From: Akkermansia muciniphila
GTDB taxonomy: Bacteria > Pseudomonadota > Gammaproteobacteria > Burkholderiales > Burkholderiaceae_C
DNA: 8,728 nucleotides
Direction: 5' to 3'
Assembly (NCBI GenBank): GCA_943327015.2
Contig: CALPVM020000081.1
Location: 1-8,728 of the forward strand
This document shows, one piece after another, positions 5,793-8,728 of this stretch. A program made the translations under genes and the position numbers. How positions within the stretch are numbered: the stretch's first letter is position 1; every line of letters starts with the position of its first letter. The notes under the pieces are model-generated. The model saw only the letters and a list, made by a program, of their open reading frames with translations, was not told the DNA's origin and made no database searches.

Positions 5793-7931
5793 TTAGCTCG
5801 CCAGTTTAGATAAATCGGCTACCCGGTTCATGGCAATGTGCAAGCTTTTGAGCAAACCCAAACGGTTTAAGCGCAAATCCATGGCTTCGGCATTGACCAT
5901 CACGCTCTCAAAAAAAGCATCCACCGGTTGGCGCAATGCAGCCAGCGATTGCAACGACGCTGTGTAGTCGCCCGCTTGCCATTGGGTTTGTGCTTGCGGC
6001 AATACCGTTTGCATGGCAGCAAACAAGGCTACTTCTGCGGGCTCTTGCAACAAAACCTGGCTTACGTGGGCATCTACGTCATCCGTCTTTTTCAAGATGT
6101 TGCCAATACGCTTGTTGGCAGCAGCAAGCGCAGGGCTTTCGGGCAAGGCGGCAAAAGCTCGCACTGCCAGCAGACGTTTGGGTACATCGCCCAACCGCGC
6201 GGGACGCAATGCCAATACGGCATCCACCTCTTGTGCACTGTAGCCTTGTTCTCGCAGCTGATGGGCAAAGCGATCAAACACAAAGTCCAGCAAGGCCTGG
6301 GACGGATCGTTGATTTTGTCTCCAAACGCAGGCAAGGCAGCATTCACCAATGTTGGCAAATCCAGTGGCAGGTCTTTTTCAACCAGCATACGAATCACGC
6401 CTAAAGCGTGGCGGCGCAGAGCAAACGGGTCTTTGTCACCGGTTGGCAAGTTTCCAATACCAAACATACCCACCAAGGTTTCGAGCTTATCTGCCAGTGC
6501 GACTACCAAACCCGCCGTATTGCGCGGCAATTCGTCACCGGCAAAGCGCGGTTGGTAATGGTCTTCTATAGCTAGCGCCACAGTCTCACCCAAGCCATCA
6601 TGCCGGGCATAGTAGCCGCCCATAATGCCCTGCAACTCTGGAAACTCGCCCACCATATCGGTAAGCAAATCGGTTTTAGCCAAGCGTGCTGCTGTATCCA
6701 CCGACTCTACAAATAACTGCGCAGGCGTATCAACCGCTAAGTTAGCCAACGACGTAATGGCAGCCGTAATCTGGCGCACGCGCTCCATGCGTGCACCCTG
6801 TGAGCCGAGTTTGTTGTGGTAAACCACTTTATCCAAACCATCCACCCGCGAAGCCAAGGTTTTTTTACGGTCTTGGTCGAAGAAGAATTTGGCATCCGCC
6901 AAACGGGGGCGTACCACACGTTCATTGCCCCCTACCACCGCAGTGGTATCTGCGGGGCTGATGTTACTCACCACCAAAAATTGATGCGTTAACTTACCTG
7001 CAGCATCAAGAAGCGGAAAGTACTTTTGATTGGCCTTCATGGTCAAAATCAGGCACTCTTGCGGCACATCCAAAAACTCACGCTCAAAAGCACAAATGAG
7101 CACATTGGGGCGCTCTACCAATCCGCATACTTCATCGAGCAAAGCATCGTCTTCAATCGGCCGCACGCCATTACCCACTTTGGCAGCAGCGGCATGCAGT
7201 TGGCTAACAATGGCAGCCCGGCGGGCATCAAAGCTGGCTATTACTGCACCATCACGCTCAAGCGTTGTTGCGTAATGATCAGCATGGGCAATTGAGACTG
7301 GAGACACCTTGGCCTCAAAACGATGACCCAGTGTGGTACTGCCTGCCTGCAGACCGAGCGCACTCACCGGCACAATGCTAGCGCCATGCAACGCTATCAA
7401 ACCATGCGCTGGGCGCACAAAACTCACACTACTCCAGCCCGGCAATGCACAACCTGACTCCAACTGGTAGGTCATGACTTTAGGAATAGGCAGCTTGGCA
7501 ATTGCTTCGTCCAGCGCTTTTTGCAAACCCTGCACCAAGGTGGCTCCAGCCACTTTAGTCTGTACAAATAGTACTTGGGCTTTACCATCGGATTCGGTTG
7601 TTAAATCTGCCACTGCAGACGCATCCAGGCCCAAAGCTTGTAGTTTTTTGAGTAAAGCTGGCGTAGGCTGGCCTTGGGCATTCAAACCTACGCTGACCGG
7701 CATCAGCTTTTGCGCTACCGCTTTGTCAGGCGCTTTGCTGGCCACCTGCGTCAAGTGCACACCCAGGCGGCGGGGCGATGCAAAATGGGTCGTGCTAGCA
7801 GCGGCATCTACCAAACCCTGCGCGCGCAGCACCTCTACCAAGGTGCCTGCAAACGCAGCGCCCAGTTTTTTCAGGGCTTTGGGTGGGAGCTCTTCGACCA
7901 ACAGTTCTACGAGTAAATTTTCGGTTGTCAT
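5793..7931 (-). CDS. glyS: Glycine--tRNA ligase beta subunit
   Basis: This is the beta subunit of the bacterial heterotetrameric glycyl-tRNA synthetase. It recognises tRNA-Gly and is required with GlyQ to charge it. It has 712 residues (E. coli GlyS has about 689), complete. Landmarks in order are LLVELLVEELPPKAL (6-20), THFASPRRLGV (48-58), MKANQKYFPLL (298-308), the segment NERVVRPRLADAKFFFDQDR (336-355), the HD-like domain with FPELQGIMGGYYA (430-442) and LADKLETLVGMFGIG (479-493), DPFALRRHALG (501-511), and a C-terminal DALR-type anticodon-binding region (about 580-700) ending in LNRLGLLKSL. The ATG is 8 bp after the glyQ tandem stop with no clear Shine-Dalgarno, which is consistent with coupled translation giving equal subunits. 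gmhB follows after a single base. Confidence 0.97.
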   Translation of the reverse strand: MTTENLLVELLVEELPPKALKKLGAAFAGTLVEVLRAQGLVDAAASTTHFASPRRLGVHLTQVASKAPDKAVAQKLMPVSVGLNAQGQPTPALLKKLQALGLDASAVADLTTESDGKAQVLFVQTKVAGATLVQGLQKALDEAIAKLPIPKVMTYQLESGCALPGWSSVSFVRPAHGLIALHGASIVPVSALGLQAGSTTLGHRFEAKVSPVSIAHADHYATTLERDGAVIASFDARRAAIVSQLHAAAAKVGNGVRPIEDDALLDEVCGLVERPNVLICAFEREFLDVPQECLILTMKANQKYFPLLDAAGKLTHQFLVVSNISPADTTAVVGGNERVVRPRLADAKFFFDQDRKKTLASRVDGLDKVVYHNKLGSQGARMERVRQITAAITSLANLAVDTPAQLFVESVDTAARLAKTDLLTDMVGEFPELQGIMGGYYARHDGLGETVALAIEDHYQPRFAGDELPRNTAGLVVALADKLETLVGMFGIGNLPTGDKDPFALRRHALGVIRMLVEKDLPLDLPTLVNAALPAFGDKINDPSQALLDFVFDRFAHQLREQGYSAQEVDAVLALRPARLGDVPKRLLAVRAFAALPESPALAAANKRIGNILKKTDDVDAHVSQVLLQEPAEVALFAAMQTVLPQAQTQWQAGDYTASLQSLAALRQPVDAFFESVMVNAEAMDLRLNRLGLLKSLHIAMNRVADLSKLAS

Positions 7932-7939
7932 GGTTGTTA

Positions 7940-8728
7940 TTACGCCGTTTTCTTTGTCATCTCAGCCACCCACTCGCGGGGCGCCATCGGGAAACCCAAT
8001 CGCTCGCGGCTGTCAAAATAGCTTTGCGCCACACTGCGTGCCAGATTACGAATGCGCCCAATGTAGGCAGCACGCTCGGTCACACTAATGGTTCCGCGTG
8101 CATCTAACAGGTTAAAGCTATGTGCGCATTTCAGCACCTGCTCGTAGGCGGGCAAGGCCAGCTGCTGCTCCATCAAGTGTTTGGCCTGCTTTTCATGGGC
8201 ACCAAACGCCGTAAATAAAAAGTCCGCATCGCTGTGTTCAAAGTTGTAGGTAGATTGCTCAACCTCGTTTTGTTTGTACACATCGCCATAGCTCAAGCCC
8301 TGCGTCCATTGCAGGTTGTATACATTGTCTACCCCCTGCAGGTACATGGCCAAACGCTCAAGGCCGTAGGTAATCTCACCAGTAATAGGTTTACAGTCAA
8401 TGCCACCCACCTGCTGAAAGTACGTAAACTGCGTAACTTCCATGCCATTGAGCCAAACCTCCCAGCCCAAACCCCAGGCACCGAGCGTAGGGTTTTCCCA
8501 ATCGTCTTCTACAAAACGGATATCGTTTTTTTTCAGATCAAATCCCAATGCTTCGAGAGAGCCCAAATACAGCTCCAAAATATTACTGGGTGCGGGTTTG
8601 AGCACTACTTGGTATTGGTAGTAGTGTTGCAGGCGGTTCGGGTTCTCGCCATAGCGGCCATCTTTCGGGCGACGACTGGGTTGCACGTAAGCCGCTTTCC
8701 ATGGCTCAGGGCCAATGGCACGTAAAAA
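7940..8728 (-). CDS. glyQ: Glycine--tRNA ligase alpha subunit (partial, N-terminus beyond right edge)
   Basis: This is the class II catalytic alpha subunit, which activates glycine with ATP and aminoacylates tRNA-Gly with GlyS. The frame is open from the window edge (first full codon at 8728) to the stop at 7940-7942: 262 residues of the usual 300 or so. About 38-40 N-terminal residues, including motif 1, are missing. The visible part starts FLRAIGPEPWKAAYVQPSRR. The active-site segment DGRYGENPNRLQHYYQYQV and motif 3 (GLERLAMYLQGVDNVYNLQW) are intact. The GTG at 8686 lies inside the conserved AAYVQPSRRP stretch and is not the true start. The gene ends with tandem stops (TAATAA), and glyS begins 8 bp later. 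Confidence 0.97.
   Translation of the reverse strand, partial: FLRAIGPEPWKAAYVQPSRRPKDGRYGENPNRLQHYYQYQVVLKPAPSNILELYLGSLEALGFDLKKNDIRFVEDDWENPTLGAWGLGWEVWLNGMEVTQFTYFQQVGGIDCKPITGEITYGLERLAMYLQGVDNVYNLQWTQGLSYGDVYKQNEVEQSTYNFEHSDADFLFTAFGAHEKQAKHLMEQQLALPAYEQVLKCAHSFNLLDARGTISVTERAAYIGRIRNLARSVAQSYFDSRERLGFPMAPREWVAEMTKKTA

Noticed and set aside
7474..8088. 204-codon plus-strand frame opposite glyS/glyQ
   Set aside because: It spans two well-conserved genes on the other strand, its translation is low-complexity (Ser/Ala/Thr/Pro), and it is a codon-bias shadow.
8421..8437. TACGTAAACTGCGTAAC in glyQ as an operator half-site
   Set aside because: It lacks dyad symmetry, is inside a conserved coding region and encodes normal GlyQ residues.
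8686..8728. GTG at 8686 as the glyQ start
   Set aside because: The frame continues open to the edge with conserved GlyQ sequence (FLRAIGPEPWKAAYV), so the GTG codes an internal Val and the gene is partial.

Overview
The window looks like chromosomal DNA of a betaproteobacterium, most likely order Burkholderiales, with a moderate GC content (about half by eye, not computed). The reasons are a two-subunit glycyl-tRNA synthetase followed directly by gmhB, and a LiuR/isovaleryl-CoA dehydrogenase/carbonic anhydrase/AceK cluster, with proteins that closely resemble Burkholderiales versions as I remember them. No similarity search was possible. Coding density is very high. There are no RNA genes, mobile elements, CRISPR arrays or gene-free stretches over 300 bases.

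Left half, minus strand (3321 down to 1): a tight run liuR (MerR-type regulator) > ivd (isovaleryl-CoA dehydrogenase) > can (beta-carbonic anhydrase) > aceK (isocitrate dehydrogenase kinase/phosphatase, cut by the left edge). Gaps are 18 bp, a 4-bp ATGA overlap, and 27 bp, so it reads as one operon. The combination makes metabolic sense. Ivd performs the committed oxidation in leucine/isovalerate breakdown. The next enzyme of that pathway (methylcrotonyl-CoA carboxylase, not in the window) consumes bicarbonate, which carbonic anhydrase supplies. The products are acetyl-CoA and acetoacetate, whose use for growth needs the glyoxylate bypass that AceK controls.

Centre (3322-3409): an 88-bp divergent intergenic region with a perfect 26-bp palindrome (3364-3389) of LiuR-operator type. 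It lies between a good -35 and a fair -10 for the rightward gene. That gene (3410-4507, plus) is a metallo-beta-lactamase-fold hydrolase with all metal ligands and a C-terminal winged-helix-like region. Its substrate is unknown. Sharing the operator suggests that it belongs to the same regulon.

Right half, minus strand (8728 down to 4479): glyQ (5' end beyond the right edge) > glyS > gmhB > YgjP/DUF45-type metallopeptidase, with gaps of 8 bp, 1 bp and a 4-bp TTGA overlap. This is a housekeeping operon joining translation, LPS heptose synthesis and a putative zinc peptidase. Its last gene meets the hydrolase gene tail to tail with a 29-bp coding overlap.

No clearly unprecedented system is visible. 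The most interesting feature is the compact leucine-catabolism/bicarbonate/glyoxylate-switch operon with its single symmetric operator and an uncharacterised divergent hydrolase.
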